Below are positions 8,993 to 16,710 of a DNA stretch of 64,000 nucleotides, piece by piece. Source of the DNA: Phytohabitans houttuyneae (GTDB taxonomy: Bacteria > Actinomycetota > Actinomycetes > Mycobacteriales > Micromonosporaceae); assembly GCF_011764425.1 (NCBI RefSeq), contig NZ_BLPF01000002.1, positions 2,294,997-2,358,996 on the forward strand. Direction: 5' to 3'. Both the position numbers and the translations under genes were made by a program. The notes below the pieces were generated by a model. That model did not search any database. It was not told the DNA's origin and saw only the letters and a program-made list of their open reading frames with translations. The number at the start of each line of letters is the position of its first letter. Position 1 is the stretch's first letter.

Positions 8993-9007
8993 GTCACGAT
9001 CCGTGAC
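8993..9007. promoter_or_regulatory. Perfect 15-bp inverted repeat in a divergent intergenic region
   Basis: The arms GTCACG and CGTGAC are separated by ATC. It lies between the minus-strand response regulator (start 8923) and the plus-strand small ORF/aldo-keto reductase. It looks like a dimeric regulator binding site. The regulator is not known. Confidence 0.4.
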
Positions 9008-9020
9008 TACGATCGGAGCG

Positions 9021-9101
9021 GTGAGTGAGCCGACCCTGGCCGAGCGGCCGGTCGACGTCCTGCGGCACCTCGCCAACCCGCGCCCGTCCTTCACCCGCTA
9101 A
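9021..9101 (+). CDS. Candidate 26-residue small ORF upstream of aldo/keto reductase
   Basis: GTG 9021 to TAA 9099-9101 encodes a peptide beginning VSEPTLAERPVDVLRHL. A GGAGCG sequence precedes the GTG closely. The stop is directly followed by AAGGGGG, which serves as the ribosome site of the reductase at 9117. It has no recognised homology. It could be a leader peptide, the stub of a truncated gene, or chance. Confidence 0.3.
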   Translation: MSEPTLAERPVDVLRHLANPRPSFTR

Positions 9102-9116
9102 AGGGGGTCAACACCC

Positions 9117-9974
9117 ATGCCAGCGCGGAACACGATGCACGCCTCGATGGCCGGCACGATCGACCTCGGCGGTGACCTCACGGTCAACCGCCTCGGCTAC
9201 GGCGCCATGCGGATCACCGGTCCCGACATCCTCGGCGAGCCGGCCGACCGCGAGGCCGCGAAGGCCACGCTGCGGCGGGCGGTCGAGCTCGGCGTCAACT
9301 TCATCGACACCGCCGACTCGTACGGCCCGCACGTCAGCGAGGAGATCATCCGCGAGGCGCTGTACCCGTACCCGGACGACCTGGTCATCGCCACCAAGGG
9401 CGGCCTGACCCGGCGCGGGCCCGGTCCGTGGCCGGAGGACGGCCGGCCGGAGCACCTCGTCGCCGCCTGCGAGGGGAGCCTGCGCCGCCTCGGGCTGGAG
9501 CAGATCCCGCTGTACCAGTTCCACCGCCCCGACCCGCGCGTGCCGTACGAGGAGTCGATCGGCGCGCTGGTCACGCTCAAGCGGCAGGGCAAGATCCGGC
9601 ACATCGGCATCTCCAACGCGGACGAGCAGCAGGTGCGGGTCGCCCAGCGGCTCACGCCCGTGGTGTCCGTCCAGAACAGGTACAATGTGGACGACCGGCG
9701 CTCGGAGTCCATTGTGGACCTTTGTGAGCAGGAGTCGATAGCATTTCTGCCCTGGGCACCGATCCACGACCCGGAGGGCAACCCGGCGATCCGCGAGATC
9801 GCCGCCCGCCACGGCGCGACCGCCCGCCAGGTCGCACTGGCCTGGCTGCTGGCCCGCTCGCCGTCGATCCTGCCGATCCCCGGCACCGGCTCGGTGGCCC
9901 ACCTGGAGGAAAACGTGGCGGCCGCCGCCATCGACCTGACGCCGGCCGAGGTGGCCACCCTCCGGCGGGCGTGA
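9117..9974 (+). CDS. Aldo/keto reductase
   Basis: A 285-residue NADPH-dependent (beta/alpha)8 oxidoreductase. The catalytic Asp and Tyr are in FIDTADSYG, Lys is in VIATKGG and the His position is LYQFHRPD. The C-terminal cofactor region is ILPIPGTGSVAHLEENV. Length and motifs fit the general AKR family that reduces aldehydes and ketones; the substrate is unknown. It is preceded by a good ribosome site (AAAGGGGG). A hairpin follows the stop. Confidence 0.88.
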   Translation: MPARNTMHASMAGTIDLGGDLTVNRLGYGAMRITGPDILGEPADREAAKATLRRAVELGVNFIDTADSYGPHVSEEIIREALYPYPDDLVIATKGGLTRRGPGPWPEDGRPEHLVAACEGSLRRLGLEQIPLYQFHRPDPRVPYEESIGALVTLKRQGKIRHIGISNADEQQVRVAQRLTPVVSVQNRYNVDDRRSESIVDLCEQESIAFLPWAPIHDPEGNPAIREIAARHGATARQVALAWLLARSPSILPIPGTGSVAHLEENVAAAAIDLTPAEVATLRRA

Positions 9975-10002
9975 AGCACCGGATACCTGCTAGCCGGTAC
10001 CC

Positions 10003-10062
10003 ATGACGGAGGCTGGCGGCGAAGCGCGGAGGGCGCCCTCGCTGCCAGCCTTCTATCCATGA
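10003..10062 (+). CDS. Candidate 19-residue leader ORF overlapping the prsW start
   Basis: ATG 10003 opens a 19-codon frame whose TGA (10060-10062) overlaps the ATG of the prsW-like gene at 10059 (ATGA). The frame runs through the hairpin at 10011-10050. The prsW ATG itself has no visible Shine-Dalgarno sequence, so translational coupling from this leader is an attractive but unproven explanation. No good ribosome site is seen for the leader either. Confidence 0.3.
   Translation: MTEAGGEARRAPSLPAFYP
10011..10050 (+). terminator. Long hairpin between aldo/keto reductase and prsW
   Basis: A 12-bp stem (10011-10022 with 10039-10050, one G-U pair) encloses a loop containing GGGCGCCC. TTCTATCC follows. 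It could terminate reductase transcripts. It ends only 8 nt before the prsW ATG, so it would also sit on the prsW ribosome-binding region and may control its translation. Confidence 0.45.
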
Positions 10063-11018
10063 GCGCGATGACCTCCTACGCCCCGCCGGCACCGTACCCG
10101 GCCGTCCACACCCCCGCGGCGATCCGCCCCCGCCGCCGCGTCCCGAGCTGGCTCAAGCTCTTCCTGTCCGGCGCCGCGCTGTGGGCGGCGACCGTGGTGA
10201 TCACGTTCGCCACGGGCAACGTCAACCTCGTACCGACCGTGATCCTGCTCGGCAGCTTCCTGGTGCCGGTCACGTTCGTGGCCTTCGCGTTCGCCCGCGC
10301 CGACGGCGTGCTGACCGCCCAGCGCATCTTCACCGCGTTCGTGGTCGGCGGCGTGCTGGGCGTGCTGGGCGCCTCGGTGCTGGAGTCCGCCCTGCTGCGG
10401 CAGCCGTCCGGCCTCGGCTTCGTGGGCGTCGGCCTCATCGAGGAGGCGGTGAAGCTCGGCGCGCTGTGGCTGCTGGCCCGCCGCCTGCCCCGGTACACCG
10501 TCCGGGACGGCATGGTGCTCGGCGCCGCGGTCGGCTTCGGGTTCGCCGCGCTGGAGAGCGCCGGCTACGCGTTCACGTCTCTCTTCACGCCCGGCGGCCT
10601 GTCCCTGCTGAACGTCGTGGAGACCGAGGCCCTGCGCGGCGCCCTCGCCCCGGTCGGGCACGGCCTGTGGACCGCGATCCTGGGCGGCGCGCTGTTCGCC
10701 ACCGCGGCCCGTACCCGCAGCGGCCGGCCCCGCCCGCGCGGCTCGGTGCTCGGCTGGTTCCTCGTGGTCTCCGCGCTGCACGCGATGTGGGACGCGGCCG
10801 GCATCGTCGCGGTGTGGCTGACGCTGCTGCTGACCGGCACCGCGAGCCAGCTGCGGATGGTCGAGCTCGGCCAGGCGCCCGGCGTGACGCAGGCCCAGGT
10901 GCACGTGTACACGGTGCTCAACTGGGGCCTGCTCGCCGCCGACGCGGCGGTGGGCGTGCTGCTGCTCTGGCTGCGGTGGCGGAGGCAGGGGCGGCGGGCG
11001 CCCGCCGGTACCCGATAA
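10059..11018 (+). CDS. PrsW-family intramembrane metalloprotease
   Basis: A 319-residue membrane protein with about eight hydrophobic segments. The PrsW signature is present: EEAVK (EExxK) near residue 128, ALESAGYA near 167, GHGLWTAILGG near 205 and LHAMWDAAG near 240, which are the proposed metal and catalytic residues of the CAAX/PrsW superfamily. In Bacillus, PrsW cleaves an anti-sigma factor; whether that holds here is unknown. The cytoplasmic N-terminus is Pro-rich (APPAPYPAVHTP). It is followed 9 bp later by a response regulator gene, possibly co-transcribed. Confidence 0.85.
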   Translation: MSAMTSYAPPAPYPAVHTPAAIRPRRRVPSWLKLFLSGAALWAATVVITFATGNVNLVPTVILLGSFLVPVTFVAFAFARADGVLTAQRIFTAFVVGGVLGVLGASVLESALLRQPSGLGFVGVGLIEEAVKLGALWLLARRLPRYTVRDGMVLGAAVGFGFAALESAGYAFTSLFTPGGLSLLNVVETEALRGALAPVGHGLWTAILGGALFATAARTRSGRPRPRGSVLGWFLVVSALHAMWDAAGIVAVWLTLLLTGTASQLRMVELGQAPGVTQAQVHVYTVLNWGLLAADAAVGVLLLWLRWRRQGRRAPAGTR

Positions 11019-11027
11019 TGCTGAACC

Positions 11028-11699
11028 ATGACCGAGACCGGCGAGACGACCCCGTTGCGGGTCGTCGTCGCCGATGACGACGTCCTGCTCCGCGAGGGCC
11101 TGGCGAGCCTGATGGAGCGCTCCGGCCTCGACGTGGTGGCACAGGCCGGCGACGGGTCCGCGCTCCTCGCGGAGGTCCGGCGGACCCGGCCCGACCTGGC
11201 CGTCATCGACATCCGGATGCCGCCGACCCACACCACCGAGGGGCTCGACGCGGCCCGCGCCATCCGGCAGGAGCACCCGGACACGGCGATCCTCGTGCTG
11301 TCCGCGCACGCCGAGTTCGACCACGCCATGGAGCTGCTGGCCAGCGGGCGCGCGGTCGGCTACCTGCTGAAGAGCCGGGTCAGCGACGTCGCCGAGTTCA
11401 TCGACACGCTCGCCCGGGTCGGTCGCGGCGGCTCGGTGGTCGACCCGGCGCTGATCCAGGAGCTCGTCTCCGCGCGCCGCCGCAACGACCCGCTCGCGGC
11501 GTTGAGCTCGCGGGAGCGGGAGGTGCTGTCGCTGATGGCCGAGGGGCGCTCCAACGCGGGCATCGCCAAGCGGCTGTGGCTGACCGAGGGCACGGTGGAA
11601 AAGCACGTGCGGCACATCCTGGCCAAGCTCGAGCTGCCCGAGGCGGGCGAGGACCACCGCCGCGTGCTCGCCGTGCTCACGTTCCTCGACGCCCGCTGA
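11028..11699 (+). CDS. NarL/LuxR-family response regulator
   Basis: A 223-residue two-domain regulator. The receiver (about 10-130) has VVVADDDVLLREG, the acceptor Asp in LAVIDIRMPP and Lys in YLLKSRV. The LuxR HTH (about 155-215) starts LSSREREVLSLMAEGRSN and continues EGTVEKHVRHILAKLEL. No kinase is adjacent. It lies 9 bp after prsW on the same strand. The downstream convergent gap holds three tandem hairpin repeats. Confidence 0.9.
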   Translation: MTETGETTPLRVVVADDDVLLREGLASLMERSGLDVVAQAGDGSALLAEVRRTRPDLAVIDIRMPPTHTTEGLDAARAIRQEHPDTAILVLSAHAEFDHAMELLASGRAVGYLLKSRVSDVAEFIDTLARVGRGGSVVDPALIQELVSARRRNDPLAALSSREREVLSLMAEGRSNAGIAKRLWLTEGTVEKHVRHILAKLELPEAGEDHRRVLAVLTFLDAR

Positions 11700-11730
11700 T
11701 TCGTTCTCCCGACGCTCGCTGAGTCGTGAG

Positions 11731-11790
11731 TCAGCTTGTTGAGCGGCGGCTCAGCTTGTTGAGCGGCGGCTCAGCTTGTTGAGCGGCGGC
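11731..11790. repeat. Three perfect tandem copies of a 20-bp hairpin-forming unit
   Basis: The unit TCAGCTTGTTGAGCGGCGGC occurs three times without change (11731-11750, 11751-11770, 11771-11790). Across each junction GTTGAGC and GCTCAGC pair around a GGCG loop, so the transcript can form serial 7-bp hairpins. It lies between convergent genes (regulator stop 11699, small membrane protein stop 11791) and may act as a bidirectional terminator. Its exactness suggests recent slippage expansion. Confidence 0.8.
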
Positions 11791-11913
11791 TCAGCGCAGC
11801 ACGAGGTTGAAGAAGACCGTCGCCAGCACCGACAGCGCCAGTGACGCCAGGATCATCAGCAGGCAGCCGAGCCCGCCGCCCAGCGGCCTGATCTCCGCGT
11901 CACCGATGCGCAC
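11791..11913 (-). CDS. Small membrane protein, 40 residues
   Basis: GTG 11913 to TGA 11791 encodes VRIGDAEIRPLGGG followed by a strongly hydrophobic helix (GCLLMILASLALSVLATV) and a short tail FFNLVLR. A Gly-rich turn before a single membrane helix resembles small conserved actinobacterial membrane peptides. I recognise the pattern but no named family. The protein is below usual gene-caller size. The stop abuts the 20-bp tandem repeat. Confidence 0.6.
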   Translation of the reverse strand: MRIGDAEIRPLGGGLGCLLMILASLALSVLATVFFNLVLR

Positions 11914-11962
11914 GCCGCCGGTTACCCCGCGCCGCCGGTGGTCAGTCCCGTAGCGACGCAGA

Positions 11963-12950
11963 TCACGCCGGCCGGTGCAGCCTGCGCAGCGCCAGCGCGA
12001 GCTGGAGGCGAAGCTTGCCGTGCGCGTCGCGCACGGCCCAGCCCAGCTGGCGCTCGGCGTGCGCGAGGCGGTCCTGCAGCGTCGAGTGGTGCAGCGTCAG
12101 CATGGCCGCCGCCGTGCGCAGGCTCGGGGTGACCGCGACCGCGTGCAGCGTCGCCAGCGTCCACGGCGCCGCCGCGGCCGCCCGCTCCAGCGCCGCCACG
12201 TCCGGCGAGGGGGGCGTGCCCGGCCCCACCGCCTCGGCCAGCACCGCCAGGCCGCCGAGCTCGTCCGCGTACACGACCGGTTGGCCGGGATCGCGCTCCG
12301 TGCCCTCCGCGGTGAGCCGCAGTGCGACGCGCGCCGCGGCCCAGGAGCGGGGCAGGTCGGCCACGGGCACCGCGGGGCCCACGCCGGCCCGCCGGCCCGC
12401 CCCGCCGTCCGGGGCGGCGGCCGTCACCAGCGCGGTGCCGTCGGCCAGCGCGACCGCGCGGGCCGTCGCGGTGGGGGACAGGCCCAGCCGGCGGGCGGCG
12501 CCCAGGCGCGCGGGCTCCGGCGCCGCGGCGTCGAGGACGAGCTCGACGAGGGCCGGGTCCGCGGGTGCCGGCGCCCGCCCCGGGTGCGGTCCAGGGCCGC
12601 GCGGGCCGCCACGGCGGCCCGTTCCAGGATCATCGCGTCGAGCGCCCCGCGGTCACCGCCGCGTTCGAGCCACAAAACCGACGACCCATCCGGTACGAGC
12701 GGTGTGGTGACCCAGTCCGGGTGCGGAGTCCCGCCGCGGTCGTCCCGGTGCCCGTCCCCGGTGACCCGGACCCGCACCCGCCGTCCGGGGTCGGCCAGCC
12801 CCGCCGGGCAGCCGGCGAGCACGGCCGCGCCGCGGACGATCGCCTCCAGGCCGGCGTGCGCCTCGGCGAGCCGGTCGAAGTACCCGATCACGCGCAGCGC
12901 CGCCCCGCGTCCGGATCCACGGCCGCGAGCCGCCCGGCCAGCTCCCTCAT
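11963..12950 (-). CDS. PucR-family transcriptional regulator (two apparent frameshifts)
   Basis: The gene starts at ATG 12950 (MRELAGRLAAVDPDAG). It shifts frame near 12905 into LRVIGYFDRLAEAHAGLEAI and again near 12560-12585 into DPALVELVLDAAAPEPARLG. The final part, ending at 11963, holds the C-terminal PucR HTH (SLRTAAAMLTLHHSTLQDRL). Both shifts are cured by one added G in a G run, giving an integral frame of about 329 residues, so indel errors are likelier than decay. It starts 17 bp after the esterase stop on the same strand, suggesting an operon and a regulator of that enzyme's pathway. Confidence 0.65.
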
Positions 12951-12967
12951 GGGCCCATCCTGCCAGC

Positions 12968-13957
12968 TCAGGCTCCCAGCAGCCGGTGCAGCCAGCGCTG
13001 CCGGGGCGCCCGCGCGTCCTGCGAGATCGCCGCCTGCGGGGCCAGCCCCTCGAACCCGTGGAAGCCGCCCGGCCACACGTGCAGCTCCGCCTGCCCGCCG
13101 GCCAGCCAGATGCGGGTGGCGTAGTCGACGTCCTCGTCCCGGAACGTCTCCGCCGACCCCACGTCGATGTACGCCGGCGGCAGCCCGGACAGGTCGGTGG
13201 CGCGTGCCGGCGCCGCGTACGGCGACACGTCCGGCCCGCCGCGCCGCTCGCCGAGCAGGGCACTCCAGCCGGTGGCGTTCGACGTGCGGTCCCACAGGCC
13301 GGAGCCGGCCATCTGGACCGCCGAGGGCGTGTCGTTGCGGTCGTCGAGCATCGGGCACATCAGCAGCTGGCCGAGCAGCGCCGGGCCGCCCCGGTCGCGG
13401 GCCATCAGCGCGACCGCCGCGGCGAGGCCACCGCCCGCGCTGCCGCCCACGACGACGACGCGGTCCGGGTCGATGCCCAGCTCGGCCGCGTGCGCCGCCG
13501 TCCACACCAGGCCGGCGTAGCAGTCGTCCACCGGCGCGGGATGCGGGTGCTCGGGCGCCAGCCGGTACTCGACCGAGACGACCGCCAGCCCCAGCTCGTG
13601 TGCCGTCTCCAGCATGTCGGGCAGGCCGGCGCGGTTGTCGCCGACGACCATGCCGCCGCCGTGGATGTGGTACAGCGCGGCCACGGGCCCCGCGACACCC
13701 GTCGGGCGGCAGATGAGCAGTGTGATGTCCGGGTCGCCGGGAGGGCCCGGGACGCCGCGCTCCACCACCTCGAACGCGCCGCCGCGGCGCAGGTCCTCGT
13801 GCGTCGCCGACTGGAGCAGCATGCGCTCGCGCAGCGCCGGGACCATGTCCGGCGTCAGCGAGACCGGCATCTCCGGCAGCGCGGCGAGCGCGGCGGCCAG
13901 TTCGGGGTCGAACGGCGGCGGCGGGCCGACCGGTACGCCGGCGGCGGTACGTGTCAT
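12968..13957 (-). CDS. Alpha/beta hydrolase, hormone-sensitive-lipase-type esterase
   Basis: A 329-residue esterase. The oxyanion motif HGGG is in YHIHGGGMVVGD, the nucleophile in VVVGGSAGGGLAAA (GxSxG), the acid in the DEDVDY region and His in GGFHGFEGL. These features define the HSL family (bacterial family IV). The ATG start at 13957 removes an implausible N-terminal extension. There is no signal peptide; it probably hydrolyses small acyl esters in the cytoplasm. A PucR-type regulator follows directly. Confidence 0.88.
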   Translation of the reverse strand: MTRTAAGVPVGPPPPFDPELAAALAALPEMPVSLTPDMVPALRERMLLQSATHEDLRRGGAFEVVERGVPGPPGDPDITLLICRPTGVAGPVAALYHIHGGGMVVGDNRAGLPDMLETAHELGLAVVSVEYRLAPEHPHPAPVDDCYAGLVWTAAHAAELGIDPDRVVVVGGSAGGGLAAAVALMARDRGGPALLGQLLMCPMLDDRNDTPSAVQMAGSGLWDRTSNATGWSALLGERRGGPDVSPYAAPARATDLSGLPPAYIDVGSAETFRDEDVDYATRIWLAGGQAELHVWPGGFHGFEGLAPQAAISQDARAPRQRWLHRLLGA

Positions 13958-14121
13958 AGGCCCATCATGATCCACTCGGGCCGCGGCGATCGAGCGCCAG
14001 GCGGCGGAGGCTTCCCGCCATCTGGCGGGTTGTCGCTTTGCGTCCGTGGCGCCGCTTCGCCCGCCGGGGGCACGGCGGACCGCGGGCGGGCGTCGCATCA
14101 TCTACGTTCGTGAACCTGTCG

Positions 14122-15009
14122 ATGCCCCGCCGTCGCACGCTGCGCGCCGCGCTGGCCGTCGTGGTGGTGTCCGTCGCCATCGTCGCCGCACCGAGCCCGG
14201 CACGGGCCGCGGCGCCCGGCGACTGCGCCGACGGCAGCCCGTCCTGCGTCGCGGCCACGATCGCCACGATGCGGGCCCGCTTCGCGCCGCTCGGCCGGTC
14301 CTGCGCGCACAACGCGGTCTTCGCGCTCACCTACCTGCGCACCACGCAGACCTACGAGTGGGCGCGCGACCAGCCCGGGTTCTTCACCGACCCCGCGTGG
14401 GTCAACCACGAGGACGCGGTCTTCGCCCGGCTCTACTTCGACGCGTACGACAGCTGGGCGGCCGGCGCCCGCCTGCGCACGCCCGGCGCCTGGCTGGTGG
14501 CCTTCGACGCCGCCCGGGGGCGGAAGGTCACCGCCGCCGGCAACCTGCTGCTCGGCATGAACGCGCACATCAACCGCGACCTGCCGCACGCCCTCGCCGC
14601 CGTCGGCCTCACCCGGCCGGACGGGTCGAGCCGCAAGCCGGACCACGACAAGGTCAACGACTTCCTCGCGGCCGTCCTGGCGCCGCTGCAGGTCGAGCTC
14701 ACCGCCCGCCTCGACCCGACCGGGCTGGCCACGGGGCTGCCGCCGGACAGCGCCTTCCAGCTCATCCTCGGCTGGCGCGAGCAGGCCTGGCGGTACGCCG
14801 AGCGGCTGGTCTCCGCGCCGAACCCGGTGGCCCGCGCGCTGGTCGCCGCCGAGATCGAGGCGCACGCGACCGCGCAGGCCGTGCTCTACGCCGGCCTCGC
14901 CGCGTACGTGCCGCCGCTGTCCACGCCCGCGGCCCGCGACGCCCACTGCGCCGTACACAACGGCGACCAGCCGCCCGCGTATCCCTTCGGCACCCCGCCG
15001 CCGTACTGA
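14122..15009 (+). CDS. Secreted DUF5995 family protein
   Basis: A 295-residue protein with a clear signal peptide (MPRRRTLRAALAVVVVSVAI ... APSPARA). The mature part contains HNAVFALTYLRTTQTYEWA and LLLGMNAHINRDLPHAL, the conserved blocks of DUF5995. The His, Asn and Asp residues suggest a metal or hydrolase-like site, but no activity is established. An in-frame GTG at 14110 is an alternative start. It is followed 17 bp later by the DUF6817 gene. Confidence 0.75.
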   Translation: MPRRRTLRAALAVVVVSVAIVAAPSPARAAAPGDCADGSPSCVAATIATMRARFAPLGRSCAHNAVFALTYLRTTQTYEWARDQPGFFTDPAWVNHEDAVFARLYFDAYDSWAAGARLRTPGAWLVAFDAARGRKVTAAGNLLLGMNAHINRDLPHALAAVGLTRPDGSSRKPDHDKVNDFLAAVLAPLQVELTARLDPTGLATGLPPDSAFQLILGWREQAWRYAERLVSAPNPVARALVAAEIEAHATAQAVLYAGLAAYVPPLSTPAARDAHCAVHNGDQPPAYPFGTPPPY

Positions 15010-15025
15010 ACGTAGGCTTCCGCGC

Positions 15026-15559
15026 ATGAGCGCCGAAAGCGACACGCGCGCCTGGCTGCGCGAGCGCGGTGCGGAAGGTGTCGCGCATCCCGGCGGCACC
15101 CTCTACGCCCACCTGTCCCGCGTCCACGGCCGCCTCGGCCGGCTCGGGCTGGGCGAGGACGTCCGGCTGGCGGGCCTGGCCCACGCGGCGTACGGCACGG
15201 ACGGCTTCGACCTCGCCCTGCTCGACCCCGCCGAACGCCCCACCCTGCGCGCCCTGGTCGGCGAGCCGGCCGAGCACCTCGTGTACCTGTACGGCGGCTG
15301 CGACCGCGACCGCACCTGGCCGCGCCTGGCCGAGACCGGCGAGGTGTGGGACCGGTTCGCCGGCGGCGCGCGGCGTCTGGAGCCGCCGGTGCTGACCGCG
15401 TTCGTCGACCTGACCGTCGTCAACGAGCTGGACGTCGCCGAGCAGGCCCCGGGTTTCGTCGAGGAGCACGGCGACCACTTCCGCCGGCTTTTCGCCAGCT
15501 GGGCCGCGATCGCCTCCCCGGCCGTCACCGCCGACGCGCGCCACGTGCTGTCGTTCTAG
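15026..15559 (+). CDS. DUF6817-type protein
   Basis: A 177-residue soluble protein. The opening TRAWLRERGAEGVAHPGGTL and the block GLAHAAYGTDGFDLALLDP match the small actinobacterial family labelled DUF6817, which has an HD-like arrangement of His and Asp (HPGGTLYAHL, LAHAAYGTDGF). The function is unknown. Its stop codon lies inside a 14-bp perfect palindrome. Confidence 0.65.
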   Translation: MSAESDTRAWLRERGAEGVAHPGGTLYAHLSRVHGRLGRLGLGEDVRLAGLAHAAYGTDGFDLALLDPAERPTLRALVGEPAEHLVYLYGGCDRDRTWPRLAETGEVWDRFAGGARRLEPPVLTAFVDLTVVNELDVAEQAPGFVEEHGDHFRRLFASWAAIASPAVTADARHVLSF

Positions 15560-15567
15560 GCCTAGAA
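15554..15567. promoter_or_regulatory. Perfect 14-bp palindrome across a stop codon
   Basis: TTCTAGGCCTAGAA is its own reverse complement and contains the TAG stop of the DUF6817 gene (15557-15559) plus a second CTAG. CTAG is rare in G+C-rich actinobacterial DNA, so two in 14 bp is notable. A second small inverted repeat (ATCCC 15591-15595, GGGAT 15602-15606) follows. The role is unknown. Confidence 0.35.
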
Positions 15568-15646
15568 GCGCGACCCCGGCATCCCTGTCACGGGATCGTC
15601 ATGAGGCCGCGGAGGCGTCTCCACATAGCGGGCCGAGACTGTCCGG

Positions 15647-15991
15647 ATGACGCAGGCGGCGGCGTGCCACGTTCCGGTGGTGGAGGTCTACGTGACGCAG
15701 CGGCTCGACGTGGCCTGCCTGCCGGCCGTCCGCCCGGTCCTGGACGCCGCGCTCCGGCTGCGCCCGGACCGCCTCGTGCTCGACGTGGCGGGGTGCGCGA
15801 CCATCGACGCGGCCGGCATCGGGTTGCTGCTGGACGTGCACCGCGACCTGTGGCGGTCCGGCGCCCGGCTGATGCTGAGGGGGCCGACGCCCCGGCTGCG
15901 CCGCGTGCTGCGCATCGCACGGGTGGAGCAGGTGCTGAACATCGTTCCGGAGGAGACCGGACGTCTGCAACGCGATAGAGGTCGACCCTAG
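15647..15991 (+). CDS. STAS-domain protein (anti-sigma-factor-antagonist-like), non-canonical site
   Basis: A 114-residue STAS domain with the usual VLDVAGCATIDAAGIGLLLD block. Canonical SpoIIAA/RsbV proteins have Asp-Ser-Ser-Gly at this point, the first Ser being phosphorylated. Here it reads Asp-Ala-Ala-Gly, so the usual phospho-switch is absent. It may be a constitutive antagonist or a scaffold. Its TAG stop overlaps the complementary stop of the convergent DUF4142 gene at CTAG. Confidence 0.75.
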   Translation: MTQAAACHVPVVEVYVTQRLDVACLPAVRPVLDAALRLRPDRLVLDVAGCATIDAAGIGLLLDVHRDLWRSGARLMLRGPTPRLRRVLRIARVEQVLNIVPEETGRLQRDRGRP

Positions 15992-16710
15992 CGGGGCTTG
16001 AAGAGGCGCCACGTGCCGCCGATGCCGAGCACGCCGGCCACGAGCACGACGACCCAGATGACCATCGGGTTGAACCCACTGCCCGCCGCCGTGCGTGCCA
16101 GTGCCGCCTCCTGCAGCGAGTCGACCTTGGGCTGGTCGGCCGGGAGGGCGGCCGGCGGCAGCTCGGCGTAACGGACCAGTCCGGTGCTCTCCAGCAGCGT
16201 CATGTGGGTGAGCACGAAACGGTTGGAGTCCTGGGCGAGCTGGCGCACGATCTCGTTTCGGGTGCCCGAGCGGACCGCGCCGATCACTGGGAAAATCTTG
16301 CCGTGCGCGGCCCGCAGCCGTTCGACGAAGATTCGGTCGAACTCGCGGTCGGACGCCGCGCCGCGCATTTCGTTGAGCCATTTCTGCTGCTGCTCGTTCG
16401 GCTCGGTGGGCAGCTGGACACCGAGCTTGTTGGCCGCGTCCACCACGAGCTGGTCGAGCTCGGCGTGCTGGGCGGCGATCTCCGCACCGACCTCGCGGAC
16501 CCGCTGCGAGCTGCCCCGCTCCGAGGCCATCTGCCCGGCCGGCATCTCCCACAGGCCGGCCAGCCGCACCCCGTTGAGCAGGGCCAGGTCCGTAGCGCCC
16601 AGCTGCGCCGGCCCGGCGGGCTGTGCGCTCGCCGCCGCCGCCGGCGCGGCGAGTGCGAGCGCCAGGCCGACGAACAGGGCCGCGATGCGTGGGGCGATCA
16701 CGGCAACCAT
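15988..16710 (-). CDS. Exported DUF4142 family protein
   Basis: A 240-residue protein. The N-terminal signal sequence (IAPRIAALFVGLALALAAP) is followed by a ferritin-like helical DUF4142 domain with QRVREVGAEIAAQHAELDQL and FDRIFVERLRAAHGKI. A C-terminal membrane helix (MVIWVVVLVAGVLGIGG) and basic tail (WRLFKPR) anchor it. GTG 16701 is an alternative start with better spacing from the GGAGG at the ribosome site. The family role is unknown; it is widespread in cell-envelope proteins. Confidence 0.75.
   Translation of the reverse strand: MVAVIAPRIAALFVGLALALAAPAAAASAQPAGPAQLGATDLALLNGVRLAGLWEMPAGQMASERGSSQRVREVGAEIAAQHAELDQLVVDAANKLGVQLPTEPNEQQQKWLNEMRGAASDREFDRIFVERLRAAHGKIFPVIGAVRSGTRNEIVRQLAQDSNRFVLTHMTLLESTGLVRYAELPPAALPADQPKVDSLQEAALARTAAGSGFNPMVIWVVVLVAGVLGIGGTWRLFKPR

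Noticed and set aside
11731-11790. Tandem repeat as a possible CRISPR
   Set aside because: The units abut without spacers and no cas gene is present.
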